Assembly: GCF_947507565.1 (NCBI RefSeq)
Contig: NC_089175.1
Coordinates: 6,871,733-6,935,732, forward strand
Length of the DNA: 64,000 nucleotides
Source: Oscarella lobularis
Lineage: Eukaryota; Porifera; Homoscleromorpha; Homosclerophorida; Oscarellidae
Direction of reading: 5' to 3'
Part shown: one piece after another, positions 33,591 through 43,404 of the stretch
Layout of the letters: every line of letters starts with the position of its first letter
Numbering within the stretch: position 1 is the stretch's first letter
The notes under the pieces: generated by a model
The model's database searches: none
The model's input: the letters and a program-made list of their open reading frames with translations, nothing else
Told to the model about the DNA's origin: nothing
Position numbers and translations under genes: made by a program

Positions 33591-36500
33591 ACGCTCAGAA
33601 GCTTCCTGATCTCAGCCCCAGACTTGCGCGAGTAGAACCGAGTCGTGAGATTGGTGAGTGCTTCATTCTCTTAAACGTATTTGCGATACGATTGTTCTTT
33701 AAAATTCTAGCTCTTCAATACAATCCATCTCATCTCGAAATGGAAGATCTGACCTTTCACATGCGGTCTCAATGGAGAGACGTTGCACGCTGCATTGTGC
33801 CCCTCTTCACCAATTCTGAAATCGAACATATCGAGTTGCATGAGAGAGAAGATCAGCCGCTTCGCTTCCTCCAAGCCTGGATCGAGAAACACGGCCTCGA
33901 AGCAACGCGAGAATCGCTGTGCGCCGCTCTCATAGCTGTGGGCCTCGCTTCCGGTGCTAAAGAAGTCTTTCCTGAAATTTATGAGAAGATGACTAAGGTA
34001 CTGTATTTTTTATCATCAGATTCTAGCGACGCTTCTTAGGAAGAAGTTTTGAATTGGTCTGTTCAAGTTCAACCGAGTGAGCTCGATTACGACGAAGGTC
34101 TCGGCGGAGGAGCATGCGGCGAGGTATTCAAAGCGACGCTGAAGAAATCCGGGAAGCCGAAAAAAACGGTCGCCGTAAAAGTTTTCAAGGATTTCGGTAG
34201 AAGAAGAAAGACGGAAAAGTATCTATGTGTATCTGCTTTCACTTTTCTTAACGCCTGTCTGTTGCATATATTTTGCAGGGAATACGAGCTGTTTAAAAAG
34301 GAAGCCGCGATTCTCCTTCAGATCGACGAAAATCCTTTCATTTTGCGTCTGATCGGGTTCTGCGCTGTTCCAACCTTCTACGCTCTCGTGACAGAGTTTG
34401 TAAGTGGCGGAGATTTGTCTTCTCTTCTCGAGTCCCACGAGCACAGAGCGGAAGTTGACAAGTGGGAAACACGAATCAAGTTCGCAAAGCAAATTGCCAG
34501 AGGAATGCTACATCTCCACTCCAATCAACCGCCAGTGATGCACTACAACTTGAAAGCGCAGAACGTCTTGGTTGAGTGCATTCAGTACAACGACGGCGTC
34601 CAGTTTATTTGCAAGGTTGATTTTTTAATAATTAAGACGTGCCCGTTTATTAAACTCTTTCTAGGTTTCCGATTTCGGTCTTGCATTAATGTCCGGCGTC
34701 AGCTCGATTAGGACGGGGCGAGGAGTTGGTTCAAATCCGGCTTTCACGGTCGCTCACATCGCTCCCGAGCGATATTCTATCCGTCCTTACTTTGACGTAG
34801 ATGACGGGGGTTTAATACATGTAAGTGATTTGGCGAGGAAATCCGACATTTATAGCTACGGAGTTGTGCTGTGGGAAATTCGGGAAAAAGTGCGCCCGTA
34901 TAAAGGTTTTATCATTTAGTGCGCCTTGCAATGCATTCGAGAATGAACCTTTTAGATATGCCAAATATCGTCATCCACCAATCTAACAAGAGCGGAAGGG
35001 AGCTCCCAAGAGGCCGAGCAGCGAATGTTCCGCCACTTTTCAATGACCTTTTGAATAAATGCGTTGAATTCAATCCACAAGATAGGCCCACGTTTCGTGA
35101 AGCCTTTCTCAGAATGGTGGAAGCTGAAAATAGTTCGTCATTTTTTGATTTTCAGAAGTATTATGACAAGGCCCTACAACGCGGTGGCTCTGTGTCAATC
35201 AATCGGTCTCGTTTAATTGTTGTCGGCCAAGACGGTGCTGGGAAGTCGTGCCTCGTCGACTCTCTTCTTAACCGACCGTTTGAGAGCGGGAAAGCGAGCA
35301 CGGAAGGAGCGGCCGTCACCATGAGCTACACAGAGGTTAGCGGATGGAAAGCCACCAACAGGAAAGAACACTTGGATCCTCTTATTGCAGAAGGTTGCTA
35401 TTCTGACAATCTTCAGCAGTCGGCCTTAAAAAAGAACACTTCTGAGTCGACTTATTCTGCTGATAAGATAAAATCCGAGTCTCAGCAGGAGGCAGCACGA
35501 ACGAAGTCAGTACGTCCAGCGGAAGAGGTTGGCATAGAGGCCAAAATGCTCACACATAATCAGGAGATATTGGTGTCCAGTTTCCTCGCCGAAAAGCCGA
35601 GCGTAGAGGATCTCCGCGAGCGAACGCTAGGCGTTCGCGACATATGGGATTTAGGCGGACAAGAAGTTTATCTTGCAACTCACTCTGCCCTCATGCCAAA
35701 CACTTTTGGTTTGTCTATATACATGGTGGTAATGGACATATCGAAGTCGCTATCTGATACAGCTGAATCATTTTATCGATCAACGGATTCCCAAGTCATT
35801 AAACTGTCAAACGATTTTGATTGGATTCGAAAAAATGAAGACTTTCCACTCTACTGGTTTGGCTCTATCACGGCGGCCCACCAGGAAACTGAACAAGGCG
35901 ATTATTGGTTAGGCGAGGACGAGGAGGTGAAGTCTCCACCTGTTTTTGCAATAGGTTCTCACCGAGACGTCGTGGAGAACGACAAGAAAAGGTTTCCTGA
36001 TTCAGCTGCTGTGGGAAAATGGCTAAGCGAGCAAGGGGAACGCTTTGAAGAACTTCTAAGAGACAGCGATTTTGTTAGGCACATTGTCTTGCCCAAAAGA
36101 GGCAAAACCGGGAAAGACGATGAAGACTTTCGCGAGATGAGTCATTTTATTCAGCGAATTTTCCTGATAGACAATTCCGCATCTGGCTCGGGCTCTCCGT
36201 GCAGAACTGTTGAGGAGATTCGACGCAGAGTGGACTGCATGGCGTCGACGTATTGCAGGCGATTGCAGAAACAGCCCCTATTTTGGGTGTACCTTGAATT
36301 TCTTCTTTTCCGTTGGCGCAACAATATGAAAACGGTTGTGGCTAAAGTGGACGAAATAGCAGAGATTGCTCAGGAGCCGAACATCTGTGCTATATCAAGT
36401 CGTGACGAAATCTTGGCGGCGCTAAATTATCTGCCAATGTTGGAGCAATTCTTTATTACCCGGAAGTAGAGGGCTTGAAAGACTTTGTTTTCACCAGTCC

Positions 36501-37828
36501 TACATGGGTGATCAAAGCTCTGTCTGCATTTGTAACGGCTGCTAGACCGGGTCCAAAGCTGGAACCGGAATGGAATAAGCTTAAAAAAACAGGAATAATG
36601 TCTAGCGAATTAATGAAGTATCGCCTCAAGCAAATGAGACAAGAAGCCAACTCAAGGAGCGATGTGACCGGTTTCTTTGAGGACGACAATCTGGAGGGAA
36701 TTGAGAATGAAAATAAGCTAGTCGTTCGGCTTTTGCAACATCTTGACGTCATCGCACCCCTTGCTAAATCGTTCCCAAATGAATTTTATGTTCCGTCGAT
36801 GCTGAGAAAGTCATTTTTTTACTCGAGAACTCGCTGGGAAGAGCACACTTTCTCGTCCCTATTCCCTTCCCCTCTTATTGTCATTCCTACGAAGCTGAAG
36901 TTTGTTCCCGAGTGTCTCTACTTCCGTCTTGTAACCCGTTTTCTAAATTTGTATTCGGAAGAACCGCGACTTTCTCGCCATCAGTGTATTTTTCTCGTGG
37001 ACGATAAGGAATCGCGAGTTCAAGGTACGCAGTTTCTTGCTTCACACCTGTACGCTATGTTTCCTGTTTTACTTTTCTTGTAGTTGAAGTTGAATTGTTG
37101 TATCAAAGCCGAGGCAAATGGATAGGTCTAACAATTCGCTTCATCAATGACGATGACCGAAATAATATTAGCTGCACGTTCTTGGCCTCGATCAAAAACG
37201 AGTTTCGGCGACAAATGAAATCCATTTGTCAGCAGGGCATGAGGGGTTTCAAATACAAGATGTGCTGCCAAATAAGAAAAGCTGTTCACATTGAAAAGGA
37301 GTTTGGTATTGATCTCAGTAGTCTTCCCGTTATTTATAGTGACAAGGACGAATATTGTCCGAAGATTGCTCGTCTCTGCAATCCGTTTGGTGAACCACTG
37401 ACTAGAAGTCGTGAAGATCTTCTTCAAATCAACTTTTGGTTTGAGCAACCACCAGCTATTAGCAAAAGTAAGATACAGACGAGTCGATATAGAAAGCAGA
37501 AATATTTGCTTTATTTCTCTCTTTTTCAGCTGCGCTTCCTAAGGAGATAGACTCCGCTTTAATTCGTGCTGTCGCGAAGCTGGCAGCAAAAGCAAATTGG
37601 GAACTTCTTGTTCCTTTTCTGAGAGCAGAAGTCGGTAGTGCCGGCTTGGAACAGTACAAAGAGAAGTCCCCCAATCATTTTGTTCGTGCCTTTGCGGTTA
37701 TACAAGATTGGTTGCAGGACAAGGGCCGCGAGGCAACGGTAGACGTTCTGATTAAAGTTTGTAAGGAGTGTGGCATTCATCCCGATAACGTCGTAGCTGC
37801 TTACAGGGAGCAAATCGCTATTCAGTAG
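33591..37828 (+). CDS. Roco gene 3: Death-pseudokinase-Roc-COR-Death, frameshifted
   Basis: First recognised exon after TTTTTCAG at 33590; no upstream ATG is convincing. Death domain 33712-33996, kinase-like exons 34039-35130, with LGGGACGEVF, VAVKVF and an intact DFG (34671-34679), but HRD replaced by HYN (34541-34549). The kinase joins almost directly to Roc, with no ZU5 region. Roc has P-loop GQDGAGKS (about 35224-35248), WDLGGQE near 35646 and GSHRD. Near 36430-36440 one base is missing relative to genes 1 and 2 (GCGCTAAATTATCTGCC), shifting COR into a new frame that stops at 36469. The correct frame resumes and is open through COR and a C-terminal Death domain to TAG at 37828. It is either a recent pseudogene or a single-base assembly error. 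Introns 37024-37083 and about 37468-37530 match those of genes 1 and 2. Confidence 0.75.
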
Positions 37829-38260
37829 CGATTTTATTTCATATTGTCATAGCGCCCGCGAAAATTTTACCTGTTTTATTCTGTTGTACATCATCTACAT
37901 ACCTAGTGGAATACGTCTTCAACTGTAACTGGATCAAATCATTTGCGAGTTCAATTTACTAGCTGCTACTACATTTAGTCTATATGCTGCGACCTTTTAT
38001 ATGAATGTGTCCTTGTTGTTTTGGACCCTACCCATCCAACCCCGACCGGGCAGACTATTGAGTATTGTATTTTTTAGGTATGCCGCCGTTAGCTGTTTTT
38101 ATTTTTTTGCTTTCCTTTCTATTGTTTATTTGTAGCGTACGCTAGTGCGCTTCCATCAGTTTGCCCTGCAGTTTGTCGTCGGTCGCTTTTTATGGTAAGG
38201 AAGCCGAGCAGCGCCAACTCATGCACTCTGAGGCGCCGAAGAATTTGCAATGTAGCTAGA
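37829..38260 (+). repeat. Roco 3' flank, duplicated at 63587-64000
   Basis: The downstream region of Roco 3, including CATATTGTCATAGCGCCCGC and the palindrome TAGCGTACGCTA (38133-38144), recurs at 63587-64000. A shorter relative of the palindrome block is at 62761. This shows a 3'-end duplication of the gene with its flank. Confidence 0.8.
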
Positions 38261-38439
38261 TGTGTCGTTTCTTGGACAGCGAACAAGTACAAGAACCGAC
38301 GTACAGTATAATCGGTAGATGAACGTAAGCATTCGAAGCGCCCTCTTCTGTCCTTAGTCTCGTTTTTTCTTTGCGAAGGACGCTTCTCAAAGACGCAAGG
38401 CCGGTCCGTTGAGCGAGAACGATGTTGTTTTTCTGCGGA

Positions 38440-38640
38440 AGAAGCCCCGCCCCTTTCTCACTGCCCAATGGCCGCGACGCATCCTCTCCCTCGTAAGCAA
38501 TCGCGCGTCTATCGCCCCGCCGCTCCTTCGAATTTTGTTTAAATTGACTGTTTCTGTCAGCGACTTAATGATGTCGTATTCGGGGGCCCCTATTTCGGAC
38601 CCGCTGTCCATTCGTACTTGCATCGCGCGCTTGGCATATA
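38440..38640 (+). repeat. second copy of the 7325-7540 repeat, upstream of the DPxTG-repeat gene
   Basis: Homologous to 7325-7540. It sits about 100 bp upstream of the ATG at 38749, so it may contain the promoter of that gene. Confidence 0.65.
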
Positions 38641-38748
38641 ATTTAGTACTATTGCGTGACCAGTGCGTTTGGTAGATTATACGTCAACGTGATTGCTGAA
38701 AGAAGAATCAATGGATAAGGTTCGTCTCATTCCTTTGATCGATCGGAC

Positions 38749-40369
38749 ATGCATTACAATCATCCGATGGCCGATCACGCGAGCGGTCAACATGTGCCGA
38801 TTCTCGCAGTGACGATTCATCCCGACGGCGATACGCTTTCACTTGTCGGCGGCGTTCACAATGATCCCGTTACGGGACTACTGATTCCGATCGAAATCGG
38901 CGGAATGATGCGTGACGTCTCTTCGGATTTCATTGTTCCAATCGTCGGCGTTCGCATCGATGCGACGGGACGCGTTGTGCCGATTGGCGGCTGTTCTTCG
39001 CAGGGAAAACCGATTCTTCTCGGCGACGTAGCGCGTGATTCTTACTCGGGCGAACAAGTCGTTGTGACGGGAGCGCACGGCGCTGAAGCCGGATTCGAGT
39101 CGCTTCTCGATGCAAGGAACGCGTTGTCGAATGTCTGAACTCTCTCAAGCGAGTTATGACGGAATCGCGCGGCGGCGGAGCCGGCACGGCGTTCGGAATC
39201 CACCCGGAGGAAGCGGCACTGGAAGAAGCGATGACTCAATTGGCGAAATGTCGTACGGCGACGAAACGTCGTTTAGTCGAACGCAGTCTGAATTTTCGCC
39301 GGCGACGAGCGACGGCGCTTGCGCTGCGCGAAACGGGCGGCAGTCCGGGAAGCATGGAGTTCGCTGCAACGGGACAACTCCTACCGCTTCTCGTCGGAAC
39401 AAAGATGTCTGATCCTGGCGGTTCGACGCAGCAAGTTCCCATCCTCGGTGTCGATCGCGATCGCGAGACGTCGGGTTTGATTCAGGTTGGCGGCACGATG
39501 GAAGATCCTCACGGCGGCGGCTTGGTGCCGATCGAGCTCGGTCGCTTGGCCGTGGACGCCGTCTCCGGCGAAATATCGCCCGTCTGCGGCGTGCGAATCG
39601 ACGCCAAAACGCGCACAGTCGTACCGGTGACTCTATCGTCTTCATCGAAATCATCTCGCATGAAGAGTCGAGGTTTTGCCAGCGACGACGCGCTCGCCTC
39701 GGATGCGGTCGCGCGGCGCAGCTACTGGCGTCGTCAGCGTCAGAAAGCGGACGAACTCATCGCCGAGAAGACGACGTTGATGCGACGTCTTCTCGAACCC
39801 GAATACGAAATCGATTTGGCGACGGTGCGTGACGGCTTGGACGCCGTCGCCGATCTCACGCGCCAACTCGAAACGGCAACGGCAACCGAAACGCGACGAC
39901 GCGTCGACGTTGCGACCGAGAGCGTGCCGACCGAAGTGATTGCTATGGTTACCGAGTACGACGCGGAGGAGCGCGAAATGGAATCGTTGCACGTTGCTTC
40001 ACACGCGCGTTTTGCCGCCGCAGTGCGCCGTTTCATCGCCAAAGCGAAGGAGGAGAATTCGAAATACGAAACGCGTATGTCTCAATTGGCGTTGGCTCAC
40101 AACGCCGAAGGCGAGGCGGTGGCTCGCACCCAACATAGGCAGCTGCTCGATCGGCTTCGCGGCGAGTTGAGCGAATGTCTCGTGAGTCGCATCGGCGCTT
40201 TGGATCGCGAGAGAGCGACGTTGGATTTCGCCTTTCTTTTGGCACTTTCGCTGTTCATCCGGGTTTGGAGACACCGACGCCGAGCGATAAAATCGAACAC
40301 CCATCGCGTTTGCTTCGAGAAACAGCGCTGACGAGCCATTACCATAGAGTTTTACAACAGTTTTATTGA
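38749..40369 (+). CDS. protein with DPxTG-type repeats and coiled coil, two frame breaks
   Basis: From the ATG at 38749 the frame encodes degenerate repeats of about 40 residues: VPILAVTIHPDGD, HNDPVTGLLIPIEIGG, VPIVGVRIDATGRVVPIGG. It shifts near 39112 into the frame ERVVECLNSLKRVMTES, which continues with more repeats (VPILGVDRDRETSG, DPHGGGLVPIELG, GVRIDAKTRTVVPV) and a long helical, coiled-coil-like part (about 39660-40230). A second switch near 40250 would give a plausible C-terminus (HPGLETPTPSDK...) ending at 40369. No signal peptide or TM segment, so likely cytoplasmic. I do not recognise the family. The two breaks could be pseudogene decay or single-base errors. The first ATG may be internal: a short upstream exon starting at 38712 (MDK) is possible. 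Confidence 0.55.
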
Positions 40370-40873
40370 TACAAGAAAGAAAAAAACGCTGCATGCACTC
40401 GATCGCTCGCAAACTCCTTCCAATCGTTCCTTCTTCGATTTGATCGTTTCGTCTTCGTTTTCTTGAGCCTTATCGTCCATATTTCCACCTAAAAACATCC
40501 CGTCGTTCCGTCGTCGATTTCTTGAGCTCTTTCTTTCACGTTTCCGTAGAAAAAAGAAAAAGATTCGTCTCTGTCGTTCCATATCTTCGTCTTCTTGAGC
40601 CTTCTCGTCCACATTTCGATCTAAAAACAAAAATATTTCTCTCCGTCGTTCCGTCTTTGATTTCTTGAGCTCTCTCGTCCACGCTTCCACCTAAAAAAAA
40701 GAAAAAAATTAGTATCTGTCAAAAAATCGTTGTACGTACCTTTTTTGCTGCGTCCGTATTCGCGCTATCCAGGCTACACCGCGCGGAGGTTCGGACGCTT
40801 CGTAGCCCAAGGCAGCCACCGCAAAAGCAATGGCCACCCGTTCCAAAAAGTGTCGGGCGAGCCACGACGTCAT
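40345..40873 (-). CDS. small membrane-type protein with duplicated terminal exon
   Basis: The minus strand has an ATG at 40873 opening a 44-codon exon (MTSWLARHFLERVAIAFAVA...) with one short hydrophobic helix, ending at 40740 in a strong donor (GGTACGTAC). A T-rich acceptor at 40691-40692 gives a continuation RWKRGRESSRNQRR with a stop soon after. Three further acceptor-plus-exon copies lie downstream (see repeat at 40430-40690). AATAAA on the minus strand at 40367-40362 is a good polyadenylation signal, so the gene converges with and overlaps the 3' end of the plus-strand neighbour. The size and N-terminal Arg/hydrophobic pattern would suit a small mitochondrial inner-membrane protein, but I do not recognise it. 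Confidence 0.4.
40430..40690 (-). repeat. tandem repeat of a terminal exon, four degenerate copies
   Basis: On the minus strand four units of about 60-78 bp each contain GTGGACGAGAAGGCTCAAGAA-like sequence and a GGAACGACG segment; at least three are preceded by a T-rich stretch ending TAG, i.e. a splice acceptor. Translated from the acceptor they begin RWKRGRE, RSKCGRE and RWKYGR. This looks like duplication of a last exon. Confidence 0.65.
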
Positions 40874-41390
40874 CAGCCACCCCACCGGTACCCGCCTGGA
40901 TGAGAGACGGCCCCTAATACCGTAGTCCCCCGGCGCGGTGGTACCAAAAAACCCTTCGGTATGTGTTCCTGAGAAGAACCGGGGCTACTGGAAGTGGAGA
41001 GCGGCCGACCACCGTTTGTAGGAGTCGACAGTAAAGACAGTGCATGCCGGAATCGAAGTCTCCTGGGTCGGATTATCTTTGGTCTAATCGCACTGTCGGG
41101 TGAGAAAAGTGCCGGCAACCAGGCCGCTTGCAACACCCCCTCTGGGCCGTACTCACTCGAGCCTAGCGTGAGTCGTGCCCATTAGCGACAATAAGACCGC
41201 AGTAATCGCGAATCCCAGTGCGTAGACCGAGGCCGAAGCCCCCCATTGCCCTGCCTACAGGCTCCGGCACGGCATTATACCGTGGGCCACGCTGAGTCAA
41301 CTATCCAGACTTGCCTTTTGCCAAATCTCCCGGGTCGATCCGTCAAGGACGAGACGCAGATTGCTCCGCGACGCATCCACCCTCTGCTGC
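40874..41390. other. GC-rich leader or unknown element
   Basis: GC-rich sequence unlike its surroundings. On the minus strand it lies between the promoter at 41418-41485 and the ATG at 40873, so it may be a long 5' leader of the small minus-strand gene. No RNA family recognised. Confidence 0.3.
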
Positions 41391-41417
41391 GACTGAAGGA
41401 AATTGGGGGCGCGTTCT

Positions 41418-41485
41418 CCTTATATACTGTGGTCCCGCCCATCGCTCTGATTGGCTTGCTGGTTTCCGCTCTTCGTGCTCATTGG
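41418..41485 (-). promoter_or_regulatory. minus-strand CCAAT-CCAAT-GC box-TATA promoter
   Basis: Reading the minus strand: CCAAT (41485-41481), CCAAT (41454-41450), GGGCGGG (41440-41434), then TATATAAGG (41426-41418). Order and spacing are those of a strong Pol II core promoter, predicting a start near 41390 transcribing toward the small minus-strand gene. Confidence 0.5.
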
Positions 41486-41596
41486 CTCTTTCGAAAGAAG
41501 GTGTCAAAAGGCAAACCGGTTTCGATTCCGGTTTGACGAAATATTGCATAACGATTTCGGTTAGAGGCGACAGATATCGCACCTGCATCGAACAAG

Positions 41597-41640
41597 ATGG
41601 CGAAGAAAACGTGGCCGCGACGAAACGAAAACGCTGCTAG
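41597..41640 (+). CDS. possible first exon (MAKKTWPRRNENAAR)
   Basis: ATG in good context (ACAAGATGGCG) followed by 14 codons plus two bases and a strong donor GTACGT. It faces away from the minus-strand promoter 110 bp upstream, suggesting bidirectional transcription. I could not identify a following intact exon; downstream sequence is decayed, so this may be what is left of a dead gene. Confidence 0.25.
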
Positions 41641-42259
41641 GTACGTCTTTTCGTTGTTTTTCGCCGCTCATTTCGTCGCACGAAGATACGGGCGTACGAT
41701 TCACGTGATACGGAATCATCGGTGGGGAAGAAGTTCGTTTCGAGGCCATTCTAGACCGAATTCGAGCGAAACGCGGCGTCTACTACGATTAATCTGCAGA
41801 GAAGTAGGATCGCAACTGGTCGTTCGCTTGGAAAATCGAAGGAGAACGTCGATTTGCTTTCCTAGCGCCTCGAGCGAACTTTCCGAGCTAAGTATAAGGC
41901 CTAAGACGCTATTTTTTCTGTAAGGCGAATGCGCTTTTGAAGTTTAGGCTCGTTCGAACGTCTCGGTTCCGCGGAAAAGGCAGTCGTTTCGAAAAGAGAA
42001 CGAAATTGGTATGAAACGTGTTGGAATTTATTTTTACGAAATGGAGTAACATTTGCAAATTAGACGAGTCGATTTCAGTCCGACGTAACACTTGGAAATT
42101 TTCAGCCCAAAAGGAATCAACAAAAGAATTTTTAATTAATTAACAAGTAAGAAATCCTAGTATAGAGTCTCTTTCCGAGCTAAGTATAAGGCCTTAAACG
42201 CTATTTTTTCTGTAAGTTGAACGCAATTTTGTCAGCGGAAAAGTCAATAGTTTCGAAAC
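41641..42259. other. non-coding stretch with two 46-bp direct repeats
   Basis: The sequence CTTTCCGAGCTAAGTATAAG and its continuation occupies 41879-41924 and again 42171-42216, differing at few positions, 292 bp apart. No gene otherwise recognised. Confidence 0.6.
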
Positions 42260-42780
42260 GCCAAAGAATCTCGTCGAAACGGCTAAAATCGAATGCGAGG
42301 ACCTTCGTCGCGCCTTCAATCATCTCAAAGACGCAATCTGAGCCAAAGAGGCTTGGGACAGGTGGAGGGATTCTCGTCAGGAATTGAACGTTTGATCGAT
42401 AGGTAGCGGTCTACGAGATAACCGAAATGGTCTCAAGGAGCTGAACGGAAAGTTGGATAATTTGAAAACCGAGCTACGAATCCGTTCTCAAAGCGGCCGA
42501 AGATTTGAAACCGACGTGGATACACGAGAGACAGGGGAGACTGGATAAGGCGTACCCTGTGATGGCTACGTCCGATACGGTGAAAAACGTATCGACGTTC
42601 ACACGGTAAAACATATCGATACTAATAAGATTTTTTTTATTTTTTGGTTTTGTTGCAGCCTCTGTGTGCCGAAGTTGATCGATTCCAGGATAAAGTTGGC
42701 GATCTCGAGACGGCAGCCGATTCTTTACTCGAGCTCATCCCTCCCCGACGTACAGTGCTGGCTTGAATGTGGTGAAAAGT
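42260..42780 (+). pseudogene. decayed coiled-coil gene
   Basis: Frames in different phases give helical heptad-like segments: CEDLRRAFNHLKDAI before a stop, then LKELNGKLDNLKTE, then AAEDLKPTWIHERQGRLDKA ending at a possible donor near 42606, and after TTGTTGCAG at 42657 the segment PLCAEVDRFQDKVGDLE. Stops and shifts between them show decay. The source family is not identifiable beyond long coiled coil or spectrin-like helices. Confidence 0.4.
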
Positions 42781-42868
42781 CAGGTCGCTGATACAAAGGA
42801 GAAAGAGTCCCAGCGAAACCCGAAGTCATAAAGAAGAAAACGGAACAAGTCCAGGTGAAGCGAATTGA

Positions 42869-43140
<272 letters not shown>

Positions 43141-43404
43141 GGTTGCATAAAGATTTAAAAAACGTTAGAGGAAAACTGTTTTTTTTGTTATGTTCAGCGC
43201 GCCGACCGACCGCACGCTATGTGCGAAACGCGCCCGGATCAGCAGCAAATCGAACGCGTGTCGATCGGGTGGAAATTTTCGCCGTCGTCTCGATAGTCTT
43301 ACTTCGCCTGTTCGAAGCAGAATCGAGCCGGTAGAAGAGACGAGGCGTCGTCTCGCGAGAGTCCGAGAGCGCAGAAGCGAAATCGAGGAAGAGCGTTCTC
43401 TCGA

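Noticed and set aside
39154-39654. 166-codon minus-strand frame opposite the DPxTG gene
   Set aside because: Arg-rich antisense shadow; the plus strand carries regular repeats.
40890-40950. Weak resemblance to 5S rRNA (GGATGAGAGACGG, AATACCG)
   Set aside because: Only the box-C-like part resembles 5S; the rest of the gene is absent and spacing is wrong, while the minus strand makes better sense as leader of a small gene.
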